A stretch of DNA of 64,000 nucleotides from DTU019 sp050949825 (GCA_050949825.1 JBMNGL010000018.1:62001-126000), one strand, 5' to 3'. Positions 54,060 to 63,188 are shown, counted from the stretch's first letter. Translations and numbers: made by a program. Notes: generated from the sequence alone by a model not told the origin.

Positions 54060-54977
54060 GTGATTGAGGTTAAAGACCTTACCAAAACCTTTGCCAACAA
54101 GGCTGCTGTTGATCGAGTAAGCTTTTCTGTCAAGGGGCAAAGCATATTCGGGCTGATTGGTCCCGATGGCGCCGGCAAGACTACCCTGTTCAGGATAATC
54201 TGCGGCCTGCTTCGAGCTGATAGCGGGCAGGTGCTGCTGAACGGGGGGGATGCTAACCGACTGCGCAAGGAGCAAATGGGATATATGCCCCAACGCTTCA
54301 GCCTCTACGGCGACCTTACCGTTATGGAGAACATTAACTTCTTCGGTTCATTATATTCGCTGGATAGCAACCTGATCGTGCAACGTGCCGATGAAATCCT
54401 GAATATCACCGGGCTCATTCCCTTCAAAAACAGATTTGCCCACCAGCTCTCCGGAGGCATGAAACAGAAGCTGTCCTTAAGCTGTGCCCTGCTCACCCGC
54501 CCGCAGATTCTTATCCTGGATGAGCCCACTTACGGGGTAGATCCGGCTTCGCGCCAGGAGTTTTGGAAGATTCTTTATCAGCTTAACCATGAAGGTATGA
54601 CCGTGTTGCTGTCCACTCCCTATATGGACGAGGCCGAGCTGTGCCATCAGCTGGCCTTCATCAACCAGGGGCGCCTGCTGGCAGTGGATTCGCCGGATAA
54701 CCTGAAGAAGAGGCTTGAGCACCAGGTGCTGGAGGTTAGAAGCAAGATCAAAGACCCCTATCTTTTTAACGGCCTGCCCGGAGTGCTTTACAGCTCTTTC
54801 TATGGCTACAAGCATCGTCTTATTGTGGAAGACTTGGAATCAAGCCGCATGGTGATAACCCAGAAGTTTGAGCCGCAGAGTGGCGCAAGCTTCTCCCTCA
54901 TGGAGGTGGAAGCTTCCATGGAAGACCTTTTTGTTTACCTGACCGAAACCGCTTTGGGGAAACAGGGAGCATCGTGA
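54060..54977 (+). CDS. ABC transporter ATP-binding protein (drug-efflux type), first copy
   Basis: About 305 residues from GTG 54060, six bases after the HlyD stop. Walker A GPDGAGKTT, signature LSGGMKQKLSL, Walker B ILILDEPTYGVDP, and H-loop replaced by S-T-P-Y-M-D are visible. Together with the next ATPase it corresponds to the two halves of YbhF, here as separate proteins. Powers export through the ABC-2 permease downstream. Confidence 0.85.
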   Translation: MIEVKDLTKTFANKAAVDRVSFSVKGQSIFGLIGPDGAGKTTLFRIICGLLRADSGQVLLNGGDANRLRKEQMGYMPQRFSLYGDLTVMENINFFGSLYSLDSNLIVQRADEILNITGLIPFKNRFAHQLSGGMKQKLSLSCALLTRPQILILDEPTYGVDPASRQEFWKILYQLNHEGMTVLLSTPYMDEAELCHQLAFINQGRLLAVDSPDNLKKRLEHQVLEVRSKIKDPYLFNGLPGVLYSSFYGYKHRLIVEDLESSRMVITQKFEPQSGASFSLMEVEASMEDLFVYLTETALGKQGAS

Positions 54978-54978
54978 T

Positions 54979-55899
54979 ATGGCTGATGTGGTCAAAACCT
55001 TTAATCTCAGCAGAAAATTCGGCAGCTTTATGGCCGTAGACAATATCAATCTTACCATTAGCAGAGGAGAAGTCTGTGGTTTTCTGGGTCCCAATGGAGC
55101 GGGAAAATCAACCGCCATACGCATGCTCTGTGGGATTCTTAAACCAAGCGCCGGCAAGGCCGAAGTCCTGGGATTTGATGTGGAACAAGAGAGTGAGAAA
55201 ATCAAACCCCTGATCGGCTACATGTCCCAGAAATTCAGCCTCTATAATGATTTGACCGTAAGGGAAAACCTGGACTTCTATGCCGGTATATACAGCATTC
55301 CGCTGCGGGAGAGAAAAAAGCGCATTGAGGAAATGATTGCACTGGCGGATATGGAAGGTGAAGAAAGCGCCCTGGTGGCCTCCTTAAGCCCGGGAGTGAA
55401 GCAGCGCCTGGCGCTGGGTTGTGCCATTATGGCCCGCCCGGCTTTGATATTTCTGGATGAACCTACCAGTGGGGTAAGCCCCACCGCACGGCGGCAGTTT
55501 TTTAACATTATCCAGGAACTGGCGGCCGGTGGAGCAACCATTATTGTCTCCACCCATTTTATGGACGAGGCGGAGCGCTGTGACAAAATCGCTTTTTTCC
55601 ATCAGGGACGCTTACTGGCCCTGGATAGTCCGGATCAGCTAAAAAATAGTCTCAACGGGTGCCTAATAAATTTGGATTTACCGAACCCCATTGAACAGAT
55701 CCCGGCTTTGAACGCTCTTCCTTTTGTCAGGGAATGCAGCTTTCATGGACTTTCCCTGCGTCTTTTGGTAGACAGCACTGATTGCCTGGAAGATTTGCAC
55801 CAGATTACCGGGGTCAAACCTGTTAAGATCAGCCCCGCTCTGGAGGATGTTTTTATCAACCTTCTGCATCAACAGAAGCAGGAAAGGCAGGAGTCGTAA
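54979..55899 (+). CDS. ABC transporter ATP-binding protein, second copy
   Basis: 306 residues. Walker A GPNGAGKSTAIRM and Walker B LIFLDEPTSGVSP are canonical, but the signature reads SLSPGVKQRLAL, proline replacing the first glycine of LSGGQ. The switch histidine is kept (VSTHFMDEAE). A heterodimer with the first ATPase, with one degenerate site, is plausible. The stop overlaps the permease start by one base. Confidence 0.85.
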   Translation: MADVVKTFNLSRKFGSFMAVDNINLTISRGEVCGFLGPNGAGKSTAIRMLCGILKPSAGKAEVLGFDVEQESEKIKPLIGYMSQKFSLYNDLTVRENLDFYAGIYSIPLRERKKRIEEMIALADMEGEESALVASLSPGVKQRLALGCAIMARPALIFLDEPTSGVSPTARRQFFNIIQELAAGGATIIVSTHFMDEAERCDKIAFFHQGRLLALDSPDQLKNSLNGCLINLDLPNPIEQIPALNALPFVRECSFHGLSLRLLVDSTDCLEDLHQITGVKPVKISPALEDVFINLLHQQKQERQES

Positions 55900-57008
55900 T
55901 GAACAGGACCATCGCCGTCATTAAAAAAGAGTTTCTGCAGATGAAAAGAGATCGCCTCACCCTGGCCCTGATTTTTATGGTCCCACTGGTGCAACTGCTG
56001 CTTTTCGGCTATGCCATTCAAACCGAGGTCAAGCATATCCCTACGGTGGTTTTTGACCAGTCCCTGTCCGCGTCCAGTCGTGAGATGTTGGAAGCCTTCA
56101 GCGCTTCCGGTTATTTTGACATTACTCAGGCCGCCGGCAGCTTTGACGATGTTACCCGCCAGATTGATAGCGGCACAGCCCGGGTGGGCATCATCTTTCC
56201 GCCTGATTTTGAGCAGCAGCTCCAACGGGGGGCACCAGGGGTAGTACAGGTAGTTGTTGATGCCAGTGACAGCATGGTGTCCAATCAAGCTATTGCTACG
56301 GCTAATTCCATCGGTTTACTCAAATCCCAGCAGGTGCTGTTCCAAAAAAGCCGGGTTATTTCACCTCCCTATGACATACGGGTGCGGCCCTGGTACAATC
56401 CGGACGGTATCACCGCTTTCTTTATGGTGCCGGCCATACTGGGAATAATCGTAACCATGACCATGGTCATAATCACTTCCGTAGCCATAGTGCGGGAAAG
56501 AGAACAGGGCACTATGGAGCAATTGCTGGTTACCCCGGTCAAGCCACTGGAGCTGATGATAGGAAAAATTATCCCCTATATTGTTCTGGGCTATTTGCAG
56601 ATAACCGTGGCCTTGCTGGTGGCGGTTCTGGTATTTCAGGTGCCTATACGGGGCAGCCTGATGCAGCTGTATCTGCTCACCCTGTTTTTTATAACCGCCT
56701 CTTTGGGCTTGGGACTGATGATATCAAATCTGGCCCAGACCCAGATGCAGGCCTTTCAAATGTCATTTTTCGTAATGCTGCCCAGTATACTGCTGTCTGG
56801 ATTTCTTTTTCCCCGCGCTGCCATGCCCAAAATAATTTATTACATCAGCTATCTCATTCCCCTTACCTATTACCTTGATATTATCCGGGGCATTGTGCTA
56901 AAGGGCATCGGATTCAACTACCTGCTGGGACAGGTGACATCACTACTGGTCTTTTCTATACTGGTTCTTAGTATCAGCGTTTTAAAATTCAGGAAAACCA
57001 TCAATTAA
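55899..57008 (+). CDS. ABC-2 type permease (YbhS/YbhR-like)
   Basis: 369 residues: an N-terminal helix (LTLALIFMVPLVQLLLFGYA), an outer domain of ~140 residues (VVFDQSLSASSREMLEAFSA, WYNPD), and five or six helices from about residue 170, with REREQGTMEQLLVTPVKPLE typical of ABC2_membrane_3 exporters. Only one permease gene is present, so it probably works as a homodimer. Confidence 0.87.
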   Translation: MNRTIAVIKKEFLQMKRDRLTLALIFMVPLVQLLLFGYAIQTEVKHIPTVVFDQSLSASSREMLEAFSASGYFDITQAAGSFDDVTRQIDSGTARVGIIFPPDFEQQLQRGAPGVVQVVVDASDSMVSNQAIATANSIGLLKSQQVLFQKSRVISPPYDIRVRPWYNPDGITAFFMVPAILGIIVTMTMVIITSVAIVREREQGTMEQLLVTPVKPLELMIGKIIPYIVLGYLQITVALLVAVLVFQVPIRGSLMQLYLLTLFFITASLGLGLMISNLAQTQMQAFQMSFFVMLPSILLSGFLFPRAAMPKIIYYISYLIPLTYYLDIIRGIVLKGIGFNYLLGQVTSLLVFSILVLSISVLKFRKTIN

Positions 57009-57023
57009 CAAAAGGGGTTGCCT

Positions 57024-57587
57024 ATGGATATCCGGTCAAGAATCATAAAGGCCTGCCGGGAACTTGCCTTAAAACATGGATTGCATGGATTTACCATGGA
57101 CTCTCTGGCTCTGCAGGCCGGGGTTAGCAAGCGTACCGTTTACCGGTATTTTGACAGCAAAGCGAACGTTATTGAAGCCACTTTAGACGATTTTATGCAG
57201 AGTGCCGCAGCAGAGGTGCAGCTAATTCTAGCCCGGGAGCAGAATCCGGCCGCCTATTTTAACGCTCTGCTCAATTACCTTTTTACCCGGGGGCAGTTTT
57301 TAATCAATACTTCTACCTTGAACGACCTGCGTATATACTATCCTCACCTGTGGAATAAAATAGATGCTTTTCGCTTAAGCCAGCTGCGTAAGGTCTTGAA
57401 TCAGTTGATAGCCAACAACCCTTCTCTCCGACATGATATTGATCCCCGGGTGCTGGCGGCGGTACTGACAGCTGTTATTCAGAATGTCTTAAACCCCGAC
57501 TTTATCCTGGAAAACAACCTTACCTTCGAAGAGACCGCCCGGCAGTTAAGCCTCATATTTTCCACCTTTTTAACACCCCAACAGTAG
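57024..57587 (+). CDS. TetR/AcrR family transcriptional regulator
   Basis: About 187 residues from ATG 57024 (AAAGGGG six bases ahead; an in-frame TTG at 57018 is less likely). The N-terminal DNA-binding domain reads FTMDSLALQAGVSKRTVYRY, then an all-helical ligand domain. It ends the efflux operon and most likely represses it in the absence of the exported compound, as is usual for this arrangement. Confidence 0.87.
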   Translation: MDIRSRIIKACRELALKHGLHGFTMDSLALQAGVSKRTVYRYFDSKANVIEATLDDFMQSAAAEVQLILAREQNPAAYFNALLNYLFTRGQFLINTSTLNDLRIYYPHLWNKIDAFRLSQLRKVLNQLIANNPSLRHDIDPRVLAAVLTAVIQNVLNPDFILENNLTFEETARQLSLIFSTFLTPQQ

Positions 57588-57600
57588 CGGCATTATGTAT

Positions 57601-57625
57601 AAGTCCGGGGACTGTCCCCGGGCTT
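57601..57625. terminator. Hairpin after the efflux operon
   Basis: AAGTCCGGGGAC and GTCCCCGGGCTT face each other around one base. No strong T run follows, so it is a weak terminator or one of the small dispersed palindromes. Confidence 0.5.
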
Positions 57626-57770
57626 ATGCTATTTAATTCCTTTATTTGTTATTTGTTGTTATTGCGGATATAGTTTTGCTACAATTGAAAAAAAAGGAGG
57701 ATTTGAAACCCTTGTTTTATCTATGGTGCTAATTGCACTTGGGAATGTCTGATGGAGGTGTTAGGTATTC

Positions 57771-59399
57771 ATGCAAAGAAGATTAAGCGTATTGTTGTTG
57801 CTCAGTGTGTTTTTCCTGTCTTGTTTTGCGGGGATTGTCCAGGCTGACACAAATTTAATCGGTCCAAATTTGCCCAATTCACTTGATAAAGATCCCTTCC
57901 TGAAGGATCCCATCCCGCTGAAGGATCCCTACCTGGAAGTGACTCCAAGCAGCCAAACCGTCCAAGTGGGCGAGACTGCCACTTATCAAGCCCTGTTGCA
58001 CCTGACCACCGGAGCGGCTGAAGATGTGACCAACCAATGCAAATGGAGTATCGCAGATCCCCTGGCTACAGAAGATGACAAAGGGATATACACCGGAACC
58101 ACACCGGGAAGCACTGAAATTACGGCCTTCTATTCAAAGCCTTCTACAGTCCTGACCCATTATGTGCCGCCCCTGGAATTGGAAGCACAGGCTCAGCTTA
58201 CCGTAGTTGAAAAACAGATATCGGTCAGATACAGCCTGGAAGTGAAACCGGAAACCGCCTCCATAATGGTAGGGGAAACCCAGCAATATCGGGCAATTCT
58301 GCATGCCAGCGAACAGCCCGACAAAGATGTGACCGAAGATTCCTACTGGAGCCTTTCTCCGAATATCGCCGATATGATTGACTCAGGATTATACCGGGGC
58401 ACAATCAAGGGTACCGCCAAGGTAATTGCCACTTACGGCAAAGCCACACCGGCCGAATTGACTGACAGCGCGGTGCTTATTGTGGACAGTTTCGGTCCTC
58501 CTCCCCCCACCGAGAACCTGCCCGAGGGCAAGATGATTGACCGCCAGCCCGGCTATATTACACTCAGCAAACCGCTGAACCTGAGCACTCCAGCAGAGCA
58601 ATTCACCATGGACTACAATGCCTCGGCCATGGATAGTAATCCTGACCGCTACCCCAAAGTCTTTTATTGGAACAGCACCTATGAAAAATGGGTGGCCCTG
58701 GCCAGCTATCCTGTTGCTCCCGGCAAGGTAAGCGCCATTAATGACGGACTCTATTCAGGCTGGTTTGTCGTCATGGGATGCATACAGCCCCGTTTCACAG
58801 ATACATCCGGGCACTGGGCGGAGAGAACCGCCAACCGTATGAATGGTCTGGGCTTGCTGGAGGGTTATCCCGATGCGGCCAATCCTTCCAGTCTCATACG
58901 TCCCGCCGGTCTGGAGAGGGTTATCACCCGCGCCGAATTAACTGCCGCAATTGCGCGCATACTCGGTCTGGCACCGGGAGACACCCACCTGTATCCTTCG
59001 TTGTCTTATTTATCAGAGGCTGAAAACAATCTCATCCTCTCCACCCACTATGCGGATGCTGCGGAAATACCACAGTGGGCCTGCTCCTATATTGCCGCCA
59101 TGACCAAGGCCGGTCTGGTGAATGGCAAAGGAGCCGGCTTCGCCGCCAATGATCCTTTGACCCGCATCGAAGCCGCGGTTATGATTTCCAACGCTTTAAA
59201 AAACGTTCCCGGATTCGGAACCCCAGCCGACCTGACCACTTATACTGATTACAGCGATATTCCGGCATGGGCTATGGGACGGGTCGCCAAAGGAACTATC
59301 GGTGGATATCCCGATGGGAGCCTGCGCCCCAATCAGCCCATCAAGAGATCCGAATCGATCACCCTGCTGTTAACCCTGCTGCGCGGCCTGAGCTGGTAG
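57771..59399 (+). CDS. S-layer-homology (SLH) surface protein with Ig-like repeats
   Basis: 542 residues: signal peptide (LLLLSVFFLSCFAGIVQA), two Ig-like repeats of about 100 residues (LEVTPSSQTVQVGETATYQA and LEVKPETASIMVGETQQYRA, each with D.TNQCKWS/D.TEDSYWS), a linking domain, and three SLH motifs (FTDTSGHWAERTANRMNGLG, IPQWACSYIAAMTKAGLVNG, IPAWAMGRVAKGTIGGYPDG). SLH motifs bind pyruvylated secondary wall polymer, tying the protein to the wall. GGAGGTG lies 12 bases before the ATG. Stand-alone gene with its own terminator. Confidence 0.9.
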   Translation: MQRRLSVLLLLSVFFLSCFAGIVQADTNLIGPNLPNSLDKDPFLKDPIPLKDPYLEVTPSSQTVQVGETATYQALLHLTTGAAEDVTNQCKWSIADPLATEDDKGIYTGTTPGSTEITAFYSKPSTVLTHYVPPLELEAQAQLTVVEKQISVRYSLEVKPETASIMVGETQQYRAILHASEQPDKDVTEDSYWSLSPNIADMIDSGLYRGTIKGTAKVIATYGKATPAELTDSAVLIVDSFGPPPPTENLPEGKMIDRQPGYITLSKPLNLSTPAEQFTMDYNASAMDSNPDRYPKVFYWNSTYEKWVALASYPVAPGKVSAINDGLYSGWFVVMGCIQPRFTDTSGHWAERTANRMNGLGLLEGYPDAANPSSLIRPAGLERVITRAELTAAIARILGLAPGDTHLYPSLSYLSEAENNLILSTHYADAAEIPQWACSYIAAMTKAGLVNGKGAGFAANDPLTRIEAAVMISNALKNVPGFGTPADLTTYTDYSDIPAWAMGRVAKGTIGGYPDGSLRPNQPIKRSESITLLLTLLRGLSW

Positions 59400-59410
59400 A
59401 TGCCGGAATC

Positions 59411-59446
59411 AAAGCCCCAGCTTGATTTAATCAGGCCGGGGCTTTT
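59411..59446 (+). terminator. Terminator of the SLH gene
   Basis: AAAGCCCC and GGGGCTTT enclose a short loop and a T run follows; it starts 11 bases after the stop. Confidence 0.85.
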
Positions 59447-59544
59447 AATAAAAGTTCGCTTTTTTAGGCAGAAAAACAGATTTATAGAGGATTTACTCAT
59501 ATAAAGGGGAATTATGAAAAGAGAAATAAAACGGAGGGGAAGCT

Positions 59545-59769
59545 ATGGCTAAGGAGTTAATTGGCACCATTAAAGCAGAGGGTATGGAGGGTAGAACAGA
59601 ATTGTGGGCGGTAGAGAAAGGCGACAACTGGCAGATCGTGGTCGTCACCCCCAATGGCGATCAGCAGGAAACCGAGTTTAAGGCCAAATCATCCATTGAA
59701 GCCCTGTTGGTTGTCTGCAATCAGTGGGGCACAGAAGAGTGGGATCTACGCCTGGCTGACGAAATGTAG
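59545..59769 (+). CDS. Small conserved-looking protein, 74 residues
   Basis: MAKELIGTIKAEGMEGRTEL, then WAVEKGDNWQIVVVTPNGDQ and a helix with NQWGTEEWDLRLADEM. GGAGGGGAAGCT sits right before the ATG and composition is protein-like, so it is probably real. No domain recognised, no membrane segment. A large palindrome follows the stop. Confidence 0.65.
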   Translation: MAKELIGTIKAEGMEGRTELWAVEKGDNWQIVVVTPNGDQQETEFKAKSSIEALLVVCNQWGTEEWDLRLADEM

Positions 59770-59776
59770 CCAAAAC

Positions 59777-59833
59777 AAACGTACCGACCCCTGTTGGCGC
59801 CCCTTAGGGGTGCAGGCAGGGGTCGGTACGTTT
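59777..59833. repeat. Nested palindrome (17-base arms) ending the small gene
   Basis: AAACGTACCGACCCCTG (59777-59793) and CAGGGGTCGGTACGTTT (59817-59833) pair perfectly. Inside, GCGCCCC and GGGGTGC form a second small hairpin. It may work as a terminator or as a REP-like mobile palindrome. Confidence 0.85.
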
Positions 59834-59860
59834 GAATCAGGGCAACAGGTCCCCTGATTC
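59834..59860. repeat. Second hairpin directly after the nested palindrome
   Basis: GAATCAGGG (59834-59842) faces CCCCTGATTC (59851-59860). The tight tandem of two palindromes is characteristic of dispersed hairpin elements. Confidence 0.7.
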
Positions 59861-60021
59861 ACCCCTGTCACCGCAACACTGCGCCCCCTGGCACATCACC
59901 TGCCAAAAAGGCGGCAGTTCTTGGCCTGCATCAAGCACAATACAGCTTTTATCGGTTGACAGTTTAAATACAGCTGCCGCCAACCGGGGGATTCCGCGAT
60001 GTATACCCATGTGCATATAAT

Positions 60022-60963
60022 CTACCTGGTGCCTTTGATTATATGAGAATATTTTTGTAAGAACTCATCTAATGGATAAATGCACTCATCGTATAATCCA
60101 AAGCCCATCAAGCAAGATGTGGCAACTTTCAAGTCCGCTTTCGATCCGAAATCAGCACATAGGATCTCCATGCCTTTTTGTAATTCTCTGTATAATGACT
60201 TTTTATCAGGATCGTGATTGGCAAAAATCAAAATATATTCCGGGTTGTAGTCGTTGAAAGAGGCAATCTTGTTTATCCCCTTAACCAAGCCCAGTTCAAC
60301 CTTTTGATTAAAAATCAGCTTGATTTCATCTTTGATTTTTGACAGGTTATTGGGGGCAGACAAGAAGGTATTCATATTTTTTATGTGGGCTACCAGCCCT
60401 TCTCGGCCTGCAAGAGACCTGTCCATATACTTCATTTCAATAAATGCCAATCCCAGTCCCTGATTCTGTTTTCTCTGACTGGCCGTGGAGGGCCACTTCA
60501 CAGCAACCATGTCAATTTTGCCGTTTTTATAGGCATATTCTATATCACAGATATAATAATCGGTGTCATGGGCTGCGCCACCATAGTTATTGTCACGCAC
60601 GACCATCTGCAGATAATCCCTTTCATTTTTGGAATGTTGGGCCAACCAAAGATCCATGCGGTTTTTTATATTGGCCAGTTCATCAATCCACTGCATAACT
60701 GCCGAATCAGTACGGACTGCTTTGAGGCTGGATAAGCGCGCCTTGAGAGAAGGATCATCAAGGTATTTGCTTGCAAAGCTGAACTCATAATAATTTGTAT
60801 CTTTTTCTCTAATCTTTATGGCATTCCCTCCGCGATAACAAATGTCTATATAATTCTCGCGGATTTCCAGGCACAGAGTCGCATCCGTTTTGATCCTTTG
60901 CAGTACCTTATTCAGAACTCCTGATTGCAGATCCTTAATAAAGGTATTCGATAAACCTCGCAT
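60022..60963 (-). CDS. Unknown protein with PD-(D/E)XK nuclease-like motif
   Basis: About 313 residues from ATG 60963 (GGGGG eight bases before; a TTG at 60969 is too close). In the middle, CDIEYAYKNGKIDMVAVKWP followed by GLGLAFIEMKYMDRSL has the spacing beta strand - D - beta strand - E-x-K of the PD-(D/E)XK fold. The rest is unfamiliar. It may be a nuclease or a relative without activity. It stands alone, convergent with the small gene before it. Confidence 0.55.
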   Translation of the reverse strand: MRGLSNTFIKDLQSGVLNKVLQRIKTDATLCLEIRENYIDICYRGGNAIKIREKDTNYYEFSFASKYLDDPSLKARLSSLKAVRTDSAVMQWIDELANIKNRMDLWLAQHSKNERDYLQMVVRDNNYGGAAHDTDYYICDIEYAYKNGKIDMVAVKWPSTASQRKQNQGLGLAFIEMKYMDRSLAGREGLVAHIKNMNTFLSAPNNLSKIKDEIKLIFNQKVELGLVKGINKIASFNDYNPEYILIFANHDPDKKSLYRELQKGMEILCADFGSKADLKVATSCLMGFGLYDECIYPLDEFLQKYSHIIKGTR

Positions 60964-60969
60964 TATCAA

Positions 60970-61420
60970 TTCCCCCTATCCTGTTCTAATGCAAATGAAT
61001 GGTACTTATAAAGATTAAGATGAGTCAAGTTATCTACCTCCTCGAGTTTTAATACCCATCCTCTCCATCCTCAGAGTCGTGTGTATCAGTTGCAGATCGC
61101 CTGGCAGCTGTACTTGATCTTTAGTTCATCCCGGACCTGCCCCCATATGCTTATCGGGCCTTAACCTATGTTACTTGATTTTCCATTTTCAAAGGTTCTT
61201 TCCCTGCATTCCAGGTCTAAACAATCTCTCCATAATCTATGAGGTGGCAAAAAGAGAGGCTTGATGCTGTGGAGAATCGTTTGGCAGGGACCATTCCCGT
61301 AAAACACTGCTTGACCCCTGAAAGCGGCGGCCCTCTCGATGCTTAGCCGCAACACGGTCTAACTGCGCTAACCCGGGAATATATTATATAATCCTCTAAT
61401 TTATGACCAGGAGGCAATAT
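60970..61420. other. Intergenic stretch, no gene seen
   Basis: About 450 bases between divergent genes. No RNA gene or ORF stands out. Both promoters must be here; an AGGAGG at 61410-61415 belongs to the deacetylase. Confidence 0.5.
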
Positions 61421-62164
61421 ATGCTGGTATTTTTAAAATGGCTTAGACCGGCCATGTTTACTGTTTTGCTATTGGGGGGTATATCCTATGGCAGTTTTCT
61501 TCTGGCCTTGCACCCCAATACCACCACCTGGGAACGGGAAGGAGCTTTGATCCGTAATGTTAATGTTAAGGAAAAGATCGTGGCCTTAACCTTTGATGAT
61601 GGCCCCGATCCGGTCAGCACCCCCTTGCTGTTGGACATTCTAAGAAGTCACCGGGCACAGGTCACCTTTTTCGTGCTGGGAAGCCGGGTGGAAAAGCATC
61701 CCCAAATAATCCGTCAAATGGCTGCTGATGGACATGAAATCGCCAATCACAGTTATTCTCATGCTGATTTTAACCGGCTGCAAAAAGATCAAATTCATGA
61801 AGAGATCAAGAAAACCAATCAATTAATTGAGCAGATTGGCGGACAAAGACCGCACTTATTTCGCCCCCCCGGAGGCTATCTATCCCATGAAATGGTCGAT
61901 CTAACCTTACAAGAGGGCATGGTGGTGGCCTACTGGACCTGGCAGCAAGACAGTAAGGATTGGCGTCGTGGCAACACCGCTGCAGCCATAGCGGCACACA
62001 TTGTTAAAAATATCCGCCCCGGGCAGATTATCATCCTCCATGATGCCGGTCAAAACGGCTTACAGACCGCGAATGCGGTGAAACTTCTGCTCGAGGAACT
62101 GCAGCCCCAAGGCTACCGTTTTGTCAGTATGGGTGAGCTGATTAAACTGGGTTGTGAAAATTGA
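61421..62164 (+). CDS. Polysaccharide deacetylase (CE4), membrane-anchored
   Basis: About 247 residues from ATG 61421 (AGGAGG six bases ahead; the frame also opens at 61403). An N-terminal helix anchors it outside the membrane. All CE4 motifs are present: VALTFDDGPDP (metal and base aspartates), HEIANHSYSH (metal histidines), FRPPGGY and the late IIILHD histidine. These enzymes remove acetyl groups from N-acetylglucosamine of peptidoglycan or another glycan. Precedes a second deacetylase-like gene by 49 bases. Confidence 0.87.
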   Translation: MLVFLKWLRPAMFTVLLLGGISYGSFLLALHPNTTTWEREGALIRNVNVKEKIVALTFDDGPDPVSTPLLLDILRSHRAQVTFFVLGSRVEKHPQIIRQMAADGHEIANHSYSHADFNRLQKDQIHEEIKKTNQLIEQIGGQRPHLFRPPGGYLSHEMVDLTLQEGMVVAYWTWQQDSKDWRRGNTAAAIAAHIVKNIRPGQIIILHDAGQNGLQTANAVKLLLEELQPQGYRFVSMGELIKLGCEN

Positions 62165-62213
62165 ATTAAACCCTTTTGGTTGCCATAAATTGAATATCCT
62201 TAAAGGGGGTGAA

Positions 62214-62942
62214 ATGTTGCCCAGGGTTTTTGGTTTTTATGAAATTAATCCGCAGACGCGCCTTATCCTGGTAGCGGCACTGGTGCTGCTGCTGCTGGCA
62301 ACCGGCACCATTTATGTACAGGCCTGTTACCGGCAAAGGCCACTGCATGAACTGAGGACTGACAGGAAGATAGTGGCCTTAACCTTTGAGATCAGCTGGG
62401 GAGGCGAAACCCCGCCTGCTGTTCTCGATATCCTCAAGGCACACAATGTACAGTGCACATTCTTCCTCTCCGGTCCCTGGGTCTCAGAAAACCCGGAAAT
62501 GACGCAGCGCATTCAGGCAGACGGTCATGAAATCGCCAGCCATGGCCACCGTCATATCAATCTGTGCAATTTAAGCAAGAGCGAAATAAAGACGGAGATT
62601 ATGAAGGCCCATCAGGCCATTGGCGCTGTTACCGGAGAGAAACCGCATCTGATCCGCACCCCCAACGGCGATTGTAATGATACTGTCCTGGCAGCTATTC
62701 GCGAATGCGATTATGAAGCTGTACAGTGGGGTACCGACACTCTGGATTGGATGAATCCCGGCACAGGCAGAATCATTGAGCGGATTAATAAGCATATACG
62801 CCCCGGCGAGATCATCTTCATGCATGCCAGTGATACCTGCAAACAGACCGCTGCAGCCCTGCCCACCATACTCCACAATATACATAATCAGGGCTATCAG
62901 GTTGTAACCGTCTCCGAGCTGTTGCAAGAAGCGCGCCGCTGA
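62214..62942 (+). CDS. PdaB-like polysaccharide deacetylase homologue with altered active site
   Basis: About 242 residues from ATG 62214 (GGGGGTG upstream). One N-terminal helix (LILVAALVLLLLATGTIYVQ), then the CE4 fold. Motif 1 reads VALTFEISWGGE, where active enzymes have TFDDG; PdaB-type proteins have TFDISWG, so the remaining D is here E. Motif 2 (HEIASHGHRH) keeps its histidines and motif 3 reads RTPNGD. Possibly a spore or envelope protein with weak or no activity. Confidence 0.8.
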   Translation: MLPRVFGFYEINPQTRLILVAALVLLLLATGTIYVQACYRQRPLHELRTDRKIVALTFEISWGGETPPAVLDILKAHNVQCTFFLSGPWVSENPEMTQRIQADGHEIASHGHRHINLCNLSKSEIKTEIMKAHQAIGAVTGEKPHLIRTPNGDCNDTVLAAIRECDYEAVQWGTDTLDWMNPGTGRIIERINKHIRPGEIIFMHASDTCKQTAAALPTILHNIHNQGYQVVTVSELLQEARR

Positions 62943-62962
62943 TCTCACCTGAATCAGAAAAT

Positions 62963-63000
62963 AGAAGAAGCCATTTAAGTTTGCTTAAATGGCTTCTTCT
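62963..63000. terminator. Perfect 17-bp hairpin between convergent genes
   Basis: AGAAGAAGCCATTTAAG and CTTAAATGGCTTCTTCT with a 4-base loop. The T content after the stem is modest. The last T is part of the stop codon of the 26-codon ORF on the - strand. Confidence 0.65.
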
Positions 63001-63080
63001 TACTCTCTGTCTTCCTGCTCGTCCTCAATGTGCTCCAAGCCAATGGAACGGAGGATTTCATCTATGAGCTTCTTATCCAA
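63000..63080 (-). CDS. Very small ORF (26 codons) with an excellent ribosome site
   Basis: AAGGAGGTGAAATAA leads into TTG, then DKKLIDEILRSIGLEHIEDE to a TAA at 63000. The predicted peptide is an acidic amphipathic helix. The perfect Shine-Dalgarno and the hairpin at its stop suggest it is translated; function unknown. Confidence 0.5.
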   Translation of the reverse strand: MDKKLIDEILRSIGLEHIEDEQEDRE

Positions 63081-63188
63081 TTATTTCACCTCCTTGCGGT
63101 TTAATCTATTGCTACCCTAACTAGTATAACACTATGGAAACAAAATGGCGAAAAGTTTTGTAAAGATTCGGTTAATTTTTCCTTAAAA

